A program made the position numbers and the translations under genes. From contig OZ025871.1 in assembly GCA_964019415.1 (NCBI GenBank), positions 3,700,129 to 3,764,128 of the forward strand: a stretch of 64,000 bases of DNA. Reading direction: 5' to 3'. Positions 34,901-49,660 of the stretch are shown one piece after another. The stretch comes from Ianthella basta. Taxonomy: Eukaryota; Porifera; Demospongiae; Verongiida; Ianthellidae. Positions within the stretch are counted from its first letter, which is position 1. The number at the start of each line of letters is the position of its first letter. A model generated the notes under the pieces. That model saw only the letters and a list, made by a program, of their open reading frames with translations. It was not told where the DNA came from and did not search any database.

Positions 34901-37900
34901 ACAGGGTTACAGAACCAAGATTCAACACCTGCACCAATGTCCTATGGTTGTGGGTTAGTATGTAGCTACAGGTTAGCTACACACTGTAAAATGTACAGAA
35001 ATCTTATTATAATAACGTAACGCACATTTTTGATGTTCCGGATATACTCCTTTAATTCTGGATGGTACGTCACGAAACGTGGCAAGGTTACAAACAAGCA
35101 TAGCGAGAGTAACTTGGTCGAGCTAAAATTTAATTTAAGTTGTACCATCTGAGTTCTTGCCAGTTTTACAGTTGCTGCCATATCTAAGAGATAGGGAAAC
35201 ATTGAGTTTTGTTGTCCAGAATGGCCTCCTTCAATTTTCAACCAATCTTCACCGAACTTGGAAGAGTATATCATGGCAATGCGGGGGGTGACCTAAGGTG
35301 GTTAGCGCCTTCGCCACTTCACTCCTTTAGACGAAATGGATTAACATAAGTAAATTCTGTACGTACGGAGTTTTACGAAACGAGTCTACAGAATGCTCTC
35401 AGTTAAATGGACGGTTTTGATTGGCTAAACGCGCCCCCAATTGTTGGGATTCCCCTTAGGTGGTGCAACCATGCACCTTACATTGCAGGAACAACTACAT
35501 CAGCTGAAATTAACTGGGGAGCGGCTCTGCCATGTGCCCATGCATGACACCATTACCATTCTCCGCAATTCTTTCTCCATTCCAAAGCTCCTACACATCC
35601 TGCGGACATCCCCCACCTTCTCATCTCATTGAAGTCCATTGTCTCCAGGATAACCAACATCTGCTTTGAATTTGATGATTGGTGCCAAGCGACTCTTACT
35701 GTCAACCAGGGGTGGCCTTGGGTTCCGGAGCTGCTCTATTCTTGCACCGTCTGCCTTTTTGGCTTCTGCTGACGGAGCCTCCAAACTCATGTTAAAGCTC
35801 TTATCACCCCACCTTCTGTCTGTCCCGTACATTTCCAAGGACTGTGCACTCACCGTTTGGAAGAGTGCTCTGCCAGTAGACACCCCCCCTGTCCACCAAG
35901 TTGGACCATCAGAAGTCTTGGGACCTGCCCATTAGCCAGCTTCACCTTGATACCCTCCTTGCCTGGTGTGTTGATCAGACCTCCCATTCCAGTATCCTTG
36001 GGGCAAGCTCCCGCGAGTCCGGAGCTTGACTTAACGCACTCCCAATCTCCTCTTTGAGCCTCCACATGTCAGATGATGTGGTCCATACAGCCATTAGTCT
36101 GCATGTCGGTGCCCCCATTTGTCTACCACACACTTGCAGCTCCTCCAGTCATCCTGTAGATGAGTTTGGACATCATGGGTTGAGCTGTACGTTCAGCAAA
36201 GGGAGAGTCCTTCGTCACCACATGCTAAACAGTAACTCCATCACTCCCTGGCCTCTGCTACTGTACCCAGCTGATTAGAACCATCCAATCTGTTTTGGGC
36301 AGACGGCAAATGCCCCAACGAAGTGACAATGGTACCCTGGTCCAACGGAAGATTCCTTGTGTGAGACGCCACATGTGTAGACACATTTGTGACTCTCACA
36401 AGCCAACTACAGCCAGAGAGGCTGGTGGAGCCGCTGCACTTGCCGCGTCTGGGAAGGCAGAAGTATGCCCATTTGGATCATGCTTACCTGTTCCAGCCTG
36501 TAGCTTTTGAAACCTGTGGAACAGTCAGGCCCAAGTCCATGTCTTTTCTCTGGAGCCTTGGAAAACGCCTCAGGTCTGTAACTGAAGAGCCCAGTTCGTT
36601 TGCCTACCTGCTCCAGTGCCTCTCTGTTGCCATCCAAGTGGAGAACAAGGCCTCCATGCTAGGATCACTCCCTGCCACTGACATGGACTAGGTGACATTT
36701 CCCCTATGTAGGGCTTGTTCCCCCGCTTCCGATGATGACTAGGCTGCATGTTCTTAATAGTTTCTGCTTTAGTTGTCTCATGTTTACTTATCCTTATTAT
36801 TAGTAATATTGTAGCATCATTTATTCAATCATCATTAATTTGCATAATTATGTTAAAGTGATTCAGTAGTGTAGATTAATGTAGGGATAGAAAGTAAAGG
36901 TGGGACCATGCTGAATGAGAGAGTAATGAAAGAAGTGTAAGTGGAGAGAGCACTTTAGTGAGCTATTGGGAAGTGAGCAGATGGAAGAAGGTATAATGGG
37001 TTGAATAAACTAGTTGCATGGAAGAGAGAAGCGATGCTAGAAGAGGAGGCCACGAAACAGGGTGGCGGAAGTGACCTGGCTCTGGTCATGCAGAATCTAA
37101 ACTACTTACATATGATTGGGGTCTAACAACTTCTTTTTGTAGGGGGTCTGGTGTCATGGCCCCAGTAAAGTTTGAACTGCGTTGCTTGAAAGACTGATTC
37201 TGGGTAGCTAAATGTACTGTGCTCCAATCCTGTAGGCTCCTGTTTTGTTCTTGAGGCAAAGAGGCAATGTGCCTGTGTGCTGATTAGTAAGTAGTAAGTA
37301 CTAGTTACTACTGAGCTTCGAGGGCATAACACATTTACTGACGGCAGACCCGAGGGTGCTTTGCACCCAAGGGCAAAGTCAGTAATCGCAATGTAGAAGA
37401 AGAGGCTCATTGCTACATTGTTCAATGTAGGCAAATAGTTTGTGAACAATGACGTAGCAGATTAATTAACAACCTTCGTCAGCGTACAAAACTAGTTTTG
37501 CTGCGTACAAAGCTAGTTTTGTACGCAGCTGAAGGCTGACAGTCCTGCATTCCGTTGTGTTGATTAATTTGCTACGTCGTGCGATAAACAGTATGTACAC
37601 TTTTCTGGGTCAATGTTGACCAAATGTCGTGTGGGCAGGAGGGCAGGTCACATGACACGTGTATGCATGACTTCATGTGGCTTGGCATCAGCCTTAAACT
37701 CCTCAACTGCAAAATTTCTACTGTCTTGCATAATCATTGCCTATCAGTAGAGACTTGAAACACATTTGGTGAGAATGTTATTGTGCAACTATCCAAGCAT
37801 TCGTTAAGAAAGTATGGGTGCTTAATTTGTATTTGCTTATAAATTAACCCAGGAAATTGTATGTGCCCACAAATTGTTACTAATCAGTGTAAAGGCACAT

Positions 37901-40900
37901 TGCCTCTTTTTCATCGGCAACAAACTGGAACCTTTAGAATTGGAGCACTGTATCAACAGTATGTTCATGTAATACAATCTTTGTATCATTAGCCCTAATT
38001 CATCTCTGACCATCATTGTTAAAGTGGTGTTAGCCAAACGAAGGATATTTTTAGCCCCTTTTACTTGTAGTTTATAGGCCTAGTAACTGTCAAGTCTCCC
38101 AATGCACGCTTTTATATCTGTGTTGCTCTGTACATTCATTTACGGTACATGTGACAAGAACTTGAATGCGTATGCGGACTTGCCGCGCTGTGTAGCCTCA
38201 TATAGCAGAGCGGCAAGCGGTTGGTATCTATGCACATCCCACAGACCGGTCACAGAGCACCTGAGGACAGCTCACACAGTGGCCGCAGACCACTCACATA
38301 CATACGTAGCGGCCACGGACCGCTTACACAGCAGCGGAGTGGTAATCTAGTGCCCACAAAAAACTGTATGCACGGTAGTCAGCTGTTTTTTATGCACTAG
38401 TTCGCCATGATCAGGATATTCACGCTGCAAACGATTCCAGACAGGTTTGTGCTGACGACTTCAATACATCCAAAGAAGCCTATCCATGGCCTTTAATTGT
38501 TTTTTTGCCACTGCTGTTTGGCTGGTTTCGCTGAAGAGCCCTAATACATTAAGATAGGAGACGCCATTTTGAACTGGGCACATTCCTAAATAGACATTAT
38601 GAGCGTGACGTCTAATATATTTCGAACAAGCTCTTTCGTTTAATACGTACGTACATACCATCGCTGGCACAAAGCTCCGCAGACTGCCCATGCACACTCT
38701 TCAGATGGTGCATAGACACTCCACAGACAGCAAACACACGCTGTGCGGAACACTTAGCGGTCATTAAACGTCCTCCATATTGGCTAACTGCGGAGTTCAG
38801 CGCAGAAATTCAAATTACTTGTGACATGTACCGTATCTATGGCAACCAAGTGGTGCTTGATCTAATCCAGTAATTAACTTTGAAGGTCCTTTAACTTTCT
38901 TCTTGCTGAGCATGCTTTCTTCAAAATGTAATGCTAGGACTTGCAACAACACCGTTTTAACCTCTTCCATTATGCAAGCAAGATAGCATCATGGTAGTTG
39001 ACATATGAAACATCAAAATGATACTCGTGGGCATGTGTGTTTGTATGTGTGTGTATTTGATCCATTATCCAAGTGCTTTGTTATGGCTATTGCCCACTTA
39101 TCAGACACACTCACTGCACAACAATCACTCAAGCATGCCCCACAATGCCCTGCATTTGTCCAAGAGTTGATGCCTAGTCCCCACAAGATGTTACTAACAC
39201 TCAAAGTACGGGTTTCTACCTGCATGCTACAAATTGCAGTTGGATGGGTAATGCTTTTCATATTACTCTCTGTTGGCAACTATTATCATGTTGAGTATTA
39301 AAGGTACGTACTTTGATCATGCCTGGTTTTGATGCAGTGCCTAAACTATCTATTGCAGTTGGAGCAGTTGCAGTCATTCATTAAATGGACACCAAGCCAG
39401 GTTGATACTTCTACCTCATCACCTGTGCAGCAGTTTTGCATCACTTCTCCCACACAAGCTAAAGAGATCAATACCCCTTCCTCTCAGCACACACCAGTTT
39501 CCCAATCTGAAGGGTTTTGCTCTCAGCATACTCCTTATGCACCCAAGTCTCCAATGGTTGTTGCTGGTGCTACTGAAGTGGAACAGCAGAAAGAGATTGA
39601 TGCTTTGAGAACAGAACTGGAAAGGAATCGAGTGGAGGTGCATCAGTTGAGAATGAGGTGGATACCCATGTGTACAGTTGCCACTGTTTACTTGTCATTG
39701 TGTATTTTGTTCATTTTGCATTTGTGTGCTCGAGTGTATGCTTTTATGCATATTGTCTTTCCTTGTGCAGTACTATTGGGCTGGAGAATGAGAAGAAGCA
39801 ATTAACAAAGGAATGCAATAGTCTCAAGCAGAACCTACACCAGGTTCATCTGGAAGTTGAAATGCTGCAGGCACGCCTCACAGCAGTACAGAACATTGAT
39901 GAGAAGGTACATATTTTCCCTGCTCATGAGAATATCACATTTTAGATGTTATACGTATGCTCTTTAAATGGTCTAATGTGGCTGTTTGCATGTACTCTCA
40001 CTGTAACTTGAGCAAGGTATGTCCTTGCATTTAGACACAGTGGTGTGAATGTTGATATACATTTACAGATTGAAGCTTTGCATATTTGTTTATGTAGGTT
40101 GTGTTAGTGGTGTAGCAAGTAATAGTTTAATGCCGACCAGGAGGTATCTACGGGATATAGATCACTAAGCTCGAGGGCGTGAAGCGCCCAAGTGCTGAGT
40201 GGTCCAAATCCCGTAGACACCGATTGGTTGGCATTTAAGTAATTTTGATCCCTACTGATTGACGACAAACCTGGTCCTCTAGGTAACATACGCCGTCTAG
40301 AACGCTGCTTCGTCAGTTGGAATGGCCTTGGGAATGTCTGCTTGCTTCTGCGTTGGGAAAAAAATGAGTTCAGTGTTTACTGTTGTACTGCCTGTAAAAG
40401 GGGAACTTCCCCTGCGGGTTCAAGCTCCGCCTCCAAACCTCCTTCCTGCAAAAGGTTGTGTTTCCACCTTGTTACAGAATCGGAAATGAATGTAATGAAG
40501 CAAGGCTACACCCCGCATAATATGGAAATGAATACAAGGTGTTTGTATTGGGATCATCATTACGCTTACTCTTAAGTACTGTGCTTTGTCCTGGTCAGGT
40601 GGCTTCCTGTTGGTCACAACTTGTAAAGACACACCAGTCACGTGCTACAGCAATGGCAAGTGGTTCGTCATGGCTGGTAGACCTTGTCCATGTCGCAAGC
40701 ACTCTGCGGAAAGAGGAGAGAGTATCCCTGGAGAGCATGGCTGTTGTGGAGGAGGTGAGTGTTATTGTTGTAGGTGGTTCACTGTTACTGCACTTTCTGT
40801 AGAGAAATAACTACCTACAACCAGCACCATGGAGTGCAAATTGCAATTTGTGTCTAAAGACACTAATACTGCAGGGAAATATACCACCCACATGTTGCAG

Positions 40901-43900
40901 AGCATGATGACCATTACAGGTGCAAGCGGTGTATTTGTGCAACTTATCAGGAGACCGCCTCCATTCACAAGTTACAGAATGTTAGGATCACCATTGGTGC
41001 AAGTTAGAGGGGAATGCAGCAACAATGCACACTTTGCATAGTGGCACAACCACCTATTGTGTCGTGCATATGTGCAAGTTATCAAGACCAACATTTTGCA
41101 CCATTGCTGTTCCTGACATTTTGCTAGACTTGTGCTGGCGTTTACTGCCATCAACTGGCACATACACTCCACTTAGTTGCTACCCTCTGCAACTTGATCT
41201 GCAAGCATGATCAGGTGGTACAAGGCCTGCCTAAAGTGTCTTCAGTTTAGCTTTTTGTTATTGCTTCATGTTCTAAGCCTTTCCCTGTGCAGTATGAAAG
41301 ATTTCACAACTGAAGCCCTTATAGTGCATTTAATATCGTATACTGTACATTGCAGAGAAACGGTAGCATTATACAGGCATATACAAGTACACTTATTACA
41401 GTTGCACTTATTTTTAGGCACTGGCTGGAACATAGCATTGGAATATCCTACCTTGTAGGGACATGACAATGGCAACTTTTTCTTCCATACAGTGCAAAAG
41501 GGGCATGTAAGTAGGTTGCAGGCGTGTGAAATGATGTGTTTGCAAAGAATAGAGGGGGTTATGAAACTTGATAGGATAAGACACGAGGATATTCAGAAGT
41601 CACTGGGACAAGTTACGGTGGTAGACATGATAGAGGAAAGGCAAAATATATGAAGGAGAGCTAGAGGGATTGGATGGCGAGAGACTTGTAAAGCAGGTAT
41701 ATGAGGGTGATATTGGTGGGAGAAGACCAAGAGGACGACCAAGAAAAGATGATGTGATAATTTTTAATTAGACATGTATGGACTTTAAGGAACTATATTT
41801 CAACTATGTAGCTATTACATTTATCATGCTATTACCCTGACAGTATACCGTTACAGATCATTTGTATTTACGTGTCTACCTCCTGCATAGGAGACACAAG
41901 CCATGTTGAATAATAATAATAATAATAATTCTTACCCATATCTCTTTGCTAGATTATCAGGTAAACATCAGTAGACAAAAACACACCTCGTGTGGGCAGT
42001 TGCACACTCACCTTACTAGTATAGGTTATACAATGAGAATGAGTGTTTATCGGATATACACGCAAAGCCTGAGGCTGTGTATATTCGATGAACCTGAGTA
42101 CGAATTGTATAACCGGCTTGTACCAGAATGCAACCAATGAAATTCACTTAACCAAAATGGCGGCCGTACGAAATGGATTCGAACGCAAAGTGGCCAATCA
42201 GCGCTAATTCAGGGTCCCTAAGAGCTGCTGTCCTTCAAAACAAGTTCACTTCCTTAGTAACGGAGATGAAGAACAGAGAAAACCACAGTGGAGCTGACAG
42301 CAGCATGGACTAGCCCAAGACCGCGTACTGCGCACTTTTTCCTGTTTGGGCAGTATGGAGAAGCCCTGCAGAGCATTCTAGTGAGCTGTCACAATTTCTG
42401 AGTGAGTTGTGGTCACTGACAAGCACTTTCATTGGACTCAGTCGTCGCTACCACTGTTTTCCTCTAGCTTCATTGGTTCTGTGGTATCCTGCTTCATCTT
42501 CGCATGGTGCCGTTTCTTTAAGCGCCTTCATTTTCGTAAGTTTTTGGTTGCTCCGCTGACACTACCATCCTGTTACATGTCGTATGCAATGTCGCTGCTG
42601 GCATTTTCATCGTCGCTACCGTCTTCGCCATTGGTACTTCCCTGTCTGCTTCTTTTAACTCTCTCTCTTTCGTCACTGCTACTGTTTCTGCTTTCTTTGA
42701 ATGTTCTTTCTTACATCGCTGCCTACACATTTTGATTCTGAATAGAAATGATGACACAGGGGTCACTAGTTAGACACCTGGGGTCACTAGTTAAACACCT
42801 GCAAAGAATGAATTTGCAGCTGCATGAATACTTAATTTGGTGTCTTAGTCATATATTCACCTAACCACATCAAAGAAAACACCCACGCATTATGGTACAA
42901 GTGAAAATAATCCCTGCCATAGGTTGTTATGTACCTGTTTCATGCAGCTCAAGAACACACTGCTGAAGTTTGAAGAAGCACAACATAACATCAGAATATG
43001 TGTAGAGAAGGTAAATATCTAGTAGCAAGTAGCATTACATTGTACTGTACTGTTTGGGACAATGTCTTGGTAATCTGACCCTTAATTCTCAGGGTGAAGT
43101 TGCTCAGCTGGTTGACACACGAAATGCGGCAAGGGAGAAATTGTTGCAGACTATCGAATGCTTCACTACACAGGCTGAAGAGAAGCTTGGAGATGGGTCA
43201 CGAATGAAGTTACTGAAGGTACTTCTACTGAATTTACAATGCTTATTACTAATTAGATCCCACTAGTCCTAGACAATGCTTATTACTAATTGTTATATGA
43301 GGAAGCCATACATCAAAGCAAGCTGCAGTGGTCTAATTTCGCATAACGCCACTGTTTACGCTTTCACACCTCATAACACACTGCGTCGAGGGGGGCTCTT
43401 ATTGGTTCACCCAATCACTTTCCACCCTTAAACAAACGTTTTGTTTACTGCTTTAGCAAAATGCCTTTGATATTCATCACCTTGTGAACTTTCTCATGAA
43501 CATTGGCTCTGAAATGATGAGTGCTTGGCACTTGGAAGCATGGTCATTAACATAAATGTATGCCTAGCACACGTGTATTTTTATGGCAGTGACATGTAAT
43601 TGTGCATGTAATGTCTTTAGTGATAGAGAAACCAACATTCCCTTTTCCAAGTTCACTTTATGGATGAAATTGAAGGTAGGTCTTGCCATTCCCAAGTTCT
43701 CCAGTCGTTTAAATCCTAGTACACTCTCTAAAAAGAAAGTTCTCCCTTCATACGCTGCTTGCAGGACTTCTAATCATATGCCCTAGTGCCGACTCAAGCG
43801 GCGCCGACGTTTTATTCAGTACGAGAGGCCGCTGACAGCCTTTTTCTTGCGACGCTTCTAGCCTTTCGCCTTGTGCTTCGAGAAAATCGTGTTCTCTGGT

Positions 43901-46900
43901 TTCTATAGTTACTTCTGTCAGGTTCCTTCGGTAAATTCATTCGACAGCGAACGAATTCAAGCGCTAATCCCTGCTGTTTGAATCGTAACAAGTCAGTTAT
44001 AACATGGCCGCTCGGGCGCTTAGCTGATTTATCAGCCAGCGCCCTGGCGGCCATGTTATAACTAGTACTTAGATCCCACTAGTCCTAGACTAATATGCTT
44101 TGCATCTCTGACCAGTGAGGGTTGATCAAATATTTCGAGGTCAACTGTTCATTGTTTGCAAACGAATATTTGAATATTCATTTCACCAGAAGCGATAATT
44201 AATATGGTGGTCAGCCATGCAGCATATACCAAAGCTGGGAGGGGAAAACCAGAGGACGAGCAGTACAGGCGTACTTGACCCAATGAAAGCACTTTGTAGT
44301 TACCTCCCCATAATCTGTGAGAGTTACATACATGGCATTTAATTTCTGTACTGTCATATTGACTGATTCATCAATCAAGGTTTTGTGCCATCATTTACCA
44401 TTTTATGACATCATCTACCCACACAAATATTCAACCAAATGTAATTGTCTTATATATTAAATGTTAGTGTTCAGGAATTACTCCTACATTTTTGGGGTGT
44501 CGAAGGTGCCCCTATATTGTTTTCACATTTAAGTATTCATATGCCTTCATGTTCGTATGTATGTATATTTCTGTCATTGCAAATGGCGGCGCTCACATCG
44601 TTCTTTATTACAAAATATAAAATCATCTCTAATGGCGTTTCGCTGTCTGTCAATCGAATAAAATGTGTTCATGAACATGTGTTGATAGAGTGATACTCAT
44701 AAAAAGCTTAACGAAAGACTCTTCTGCGAGATACAGCTCCAATGATCACAGACGGACTATGTAAAATGGCTGTGCTCGATGCTCTCTGTTTCGGCTCAAA
44801 ATCATCTTTCATCGTATTTTGCCATGTATCCAAAGAACAAAAGGTATTTCTAGAACACATTTAAGTAATAGTGTTGTAGTAGAAGCTTTCCTAACTATTC
44901 TCCTGCGAGGTACAGCCCCAAATACAAAAGAGGTTGAACAACCAGTTGGCCTATTAAAAACAATCAAATCATGGCATTACCACTTAGGGTAGCTTTTTTA
45001 GCCACCACAGTCCTCCTCCAGGCACAAAGCAACATGTATGTTCTCATTCAAAATGTTGTGTAGGTCAAAAAGCATCAGCAAAGCATTTTGACAGTTTGGT
45101 AGGGGTGCTTTCACTGGATGACTTGCTGGTTTTGGGACTTGAAACTTGCAACCCCAACAGTCCATGGCATTGTGATGTATCTTTCAGGTCATCAGCAAGG
45201 CTGCATCCCCAACTATCTGAACTATTGAACATACACGGGGAAGTTGCTAGCAAGTAGTTTGTGTTCAGGGGCGCCCCGGCGTCCCACGAGTTTTTTTTAA
45301 CTCAAAATACTTGTTGGTAAGATGGCCACCACACATGGTAGGAACAGAGAGGAGATGTGAGAGTGACATGGCTGAGTCGAAATTTGGATTGAAGTGTTTG
45401 TTGCAGTTCTTGTGTCTTTTACAGTTGCCACCATATCAGATAGGATAAATTTCGCAGATTGATTAAACGCGAACTCCATTAATTTTTTTACCAATCTTCA
45501 CCAAACATGTAAGAGTACAATACAACAATCCAGGGAGTGACCTAATGTGCCAGCTCCGCTGGACTCCTTTAGACGAAATGCAGCCAACGGAGGTTTGTGC
45601 GGCGGGTCTATGGAATGCTTCCAATTAAGTAGACAATTTCAATTGGTAAACACTTATTTTTTTAATGTACATGATGGGAACCCACCCAAAGGGTGGGTAT
45701 TCAGCTAGATCTTCTGATGTTCAACTATTTGGTTATTTGGTTGACCCTTCTATCCACTGATAGAAGTGATGATTGAAATTCCACCTTCTAGGTGATTGTG
45801 TAGTTGCTATCTTAAATGCATCTTGGTGGTAATCCAGAACCCATATTACAATTGCACGAGGTAGCTATACCTAGAAGCCTCTATTTTGACTAGAAGGTGT
45901 GACTGACTGCCACAGTTTTCCTTTTTAACACGTTTGTCATGACATCGCAGAATAGCTAGGCCATATTACCTCCAAAAATTTCTTAAGGACTTCAAATAGA
46001 TACAAATATTGTTCACATGTATTCATATGGGGAGAAAATCCTATAAATTGTATAAATTAGTGCTGATATGTCAAAACATTAATTTTGGCATTGAATATGC
46101 TTGTTTTACGTGTCAATATACTTGCATGAAATACATTAGAAATTTACTCTGTGTCATGTGTGGTTGGGAAGAGCAATATAGACACAGAGTAGTTATACCA
46201 GGAAACCTGTACTTTAGGTGAAAGGTGTGGATAACTGCTAAATTCCTTTCATTAACAGTTTTGGAGGGAGAAACTTAGTGATGTATGAACATGCTGAACA
46301 CTGATGGTGATCTCTTGGTACGGGAGTGTCGCAGGCTTAGGACTGCTAATCTGAGCAAAGCGAAACTCAGTACTGTGCGGAGCCACCCCTTTGTTGTGCT
46401 GTAGGGCTGGTGTCACTTCTGCACAAGGAACACTGCTAGCCACTTGTAGAAGACAGTGGCTGCCTTGCCCATTCCACCACTTGCTGCAAACACCAATGGC
46501 ACACCAATGACATCGCTGGATACCTCTTTAAGAAGGCCTGCAGTGATATCGCATAGCTCATTATGGCGGAGTGATATCGCGTAGCTCATTATGGTGGATG
46601 GATGGGTATCCTCCAGTGGGGCAGGACAGTGCATGGGCAATAGTGAATACTTGTTCACAAACACAGTGTGAGGCCAGCAGCGGTGGTGAGGGCATCACGG
46701 TATGCTCCCTTGTGCAGGGTGAAGCCATAAGGATCCAGTGGTATCACTGTGAACCAGCTTTATGCACCCTCCTCAGTTGCTAGTTCTGCAGAATGCAGTA
46801 GTGCTGCTGGTAACTTGGACTTCAATCTGGTAGCTGTATCCCTACATGCAAGAATGTCGCACCTTATAGTCCTATATCCTTGAATGTAGGGACCATGGTT

Positions 46901-49629
46901 AATACTCCACTATGTAACAGTCTTTATGTGTTTCTGTCCTTTTTATGCCATCCCTACATCCTTACAATTTTTGTACAATTTTCTATTACTTCTACTTTCT
47001 GTACTTTTAATAGTGGGCAGATAAGCCAAAGCAACACACTTAGTCTCAACCATACAGCAATGGTGCAGACATACCCTATTTCTGTAATCCTGGAGCTCAA
47101 GGTGTGGTTAGAACCTAGGTTCTGCGCTAACCTACCAAGAAGAAGACGGAAAACGCGACCGGAAGCCAACCATGTAGTAAATAGAAAATGGCTAGGAAAT
47201 GCCTGACTGGGAATGTCATACAAATAACATGCAAGCTAACTTTGGCCTCCAATTGGGCATACAGCGGCATTGCTAGGCTACTGAACTAAATCTGAAGGAG
47301 GATTAGGCAAGCCAATGTAGCCAAAGCATTTATTGCATCATGTTAAAATGGCGTCTCTCGCATAGCAACGTCTGTCGAAGGCCCAGAATCCCTCATTTGT
47401 GAAACTTGTTTGCAGAGGTTTCTAATCTACAAAGGAATACAGCCAGTTTATTGACAAATTAAGATGTGGTAAAGGCTTCCTTCTACTCATTATGGTTCGT
47501 TCACTACTGCTGTCAGTGAAGGAAAAGAAGACGAAACAGAGAAAATGTCAAGATCATTTTCTGCCAAAGTGCGCACTTTCGTTGGGAAAGTAAGGTTAGT
47601 CCTGCGTTGTGTACAACAGATACTTCCTCTTGGGTAGCCTTCTTCGCCGGGTTTCAGCTCTATACGGCGATAGTGCTACTTTTCGTCTGTATTACAGGAT
47701 ACAAACAACGACCACCATCCCTACATAGGATGGAGTTGATTGCCAAATCGATGTGCTTGTGTGTACATACATATGTACAACTGTGTAGCTAGCAGGTGAA
47801 GCCCTGTATTCGTCCATGTACACGAATGAATGTCTTCATTTGCAATTACACTTGTATATACTTCAGCCATTACTCCACCTTTGTTGGATGACTGAGGGAG
47901 GCGATCACTTGTTGCCATCAATAGGACTTCAGTCTCCAAGCTAACTGAGACACTGATACTGGTGTTGCAAGCTGATAGGCATAATATCTACTGATTACCC
48001 TTTTGATCATTCTTGCCACTTTTGTGGCTTACCACAAGGCACGCTTATTCACAAACTTTATGTTTTGGTGCACATTACTGATATCAAAGCTTGTCACTCA
48101 TAGGGCATAAGTATAGCCCATTTTCAACCCTAGACGCGCATGTGCCACAGGGTTACAGTAGTCATTATTACTGTTTTTATTAATATATCAACTGAAATGG
48201 CGTTAACTGGGGTATTCCCATCTGCTGTCCTGTTACTGTAAACATTATAAACATTTTGTAGCTGCTTCAACCCACGAAACATTCGTTTAAAATATAGCAA
48301 CGAGTAATAACGTATTACATAGTAATGTATGTACATGCAGTCATGCGAACAGCTGAGTGCAGGTACCTGCAGCATAAATACAGTTAATTTGCCTGCAGTA
48401 TCACCTGCAGCAATCATTATGTGACCCAGGTGGCGGGGACCAAGATACAGGTCAAGTAGAGGGAACGATGTGACGCTTACGACTGCTACAGCTGGAGATT
48501 GTACTGCCATTTTAAGATACACTTTTTGCCTCAGCATGACTACAGCAGCAAGATTCTGTCAAGAAAGCATAGAGGTGCACACAGAACTATCATGCAATCA
48601 GTCAAGACTGTGTTTGTAAAAGGAAGTGACAAGTTTACAAATGTCTGATCACCATCGCATTATCTTCAGTGCTGCAGTTTCCATTTTCCATAGTCTATTT
48701 TCTGTAGAAGCACCCACAGAAAAAGCAATCAAGCTATGATTGAATGTGCCGATTTTTGGGTCCTTCCATGTATAATCAGCCTGTGTGGACATGGAATAGT
48801 GACCGATAAGGAGCACAAGTGCTTAGAATTATTTGAATTTCTTGAATATTTTTAGGGGCTGCCTGCGGTAGCCCCTATATTGTTTTCATTTCGACATTTT
48901 GTTGTATGGCTTCGTGTCCTGCTTCCTGTGGCATATATGTTGGTATGTCGGTATGTTTATATAATACGTTAACTACAGTAGTATAACTGTGCTTGCATTT
49001 ATATAATAATGTATCGACGGAAGTATTGAAGATAGGAAATTTATATTGTTGGTCATGTTTGTTTGCCTCTCTCACACCGGAAAGACCGAGGGAAGGACTT
49101 TGAAACCGGCTTTCAAACATCACTTCGTGCAGAGCATAGGCGTCTTCTGCCTTCAAAAGTTGTCGAACAGGCAACCACACCACCTCTGGTCTGAAGATGT
49201 ATAGGAAGCAGCGGGATAATACCCAACAGTTTGGCGACTTGGTTCACATGCTCTTTCAATCATGGCCGCCCTGTTGAAGGACTTTAGTTCCCTGTCTCAG
49301 AGAAGTGACAGGAGCAACGTAGAACTTGGTGAGTACCACGCTAACGGCTATAACGTTTAAAGCTTAAGCACGCACAGTTACCCATGGAAGTTTCCTCCAG
49401 ATGGTGCGTATGTAGTGCGGTTGAGCGAACTGCCTTCTGCCACAACAGAGCCCTAACCGCTGCAATGACTGCAGGTGTGCTGTAAAGCACTTTCAGGTAT
49501 CTGTGTGCCCTCCATCCATGTCCATCTCCTTTTATCTATGTCTTTTAGAGAGCATGCATGTATGTTTGCATGTGTGCGTTTAGTGTATTTCTGTGTAGCT
49601 ATATGTCTCACTCACTCTCTCTCTCTGTG

Positions 49630-49660
<31 letters not shown>

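Noticed and set aside
43812-44054. Minus frame rich in Arg and Ser
   Set aside because: Begins inside the 67-bp palindrome and has no motif; explained by the repeat structure.
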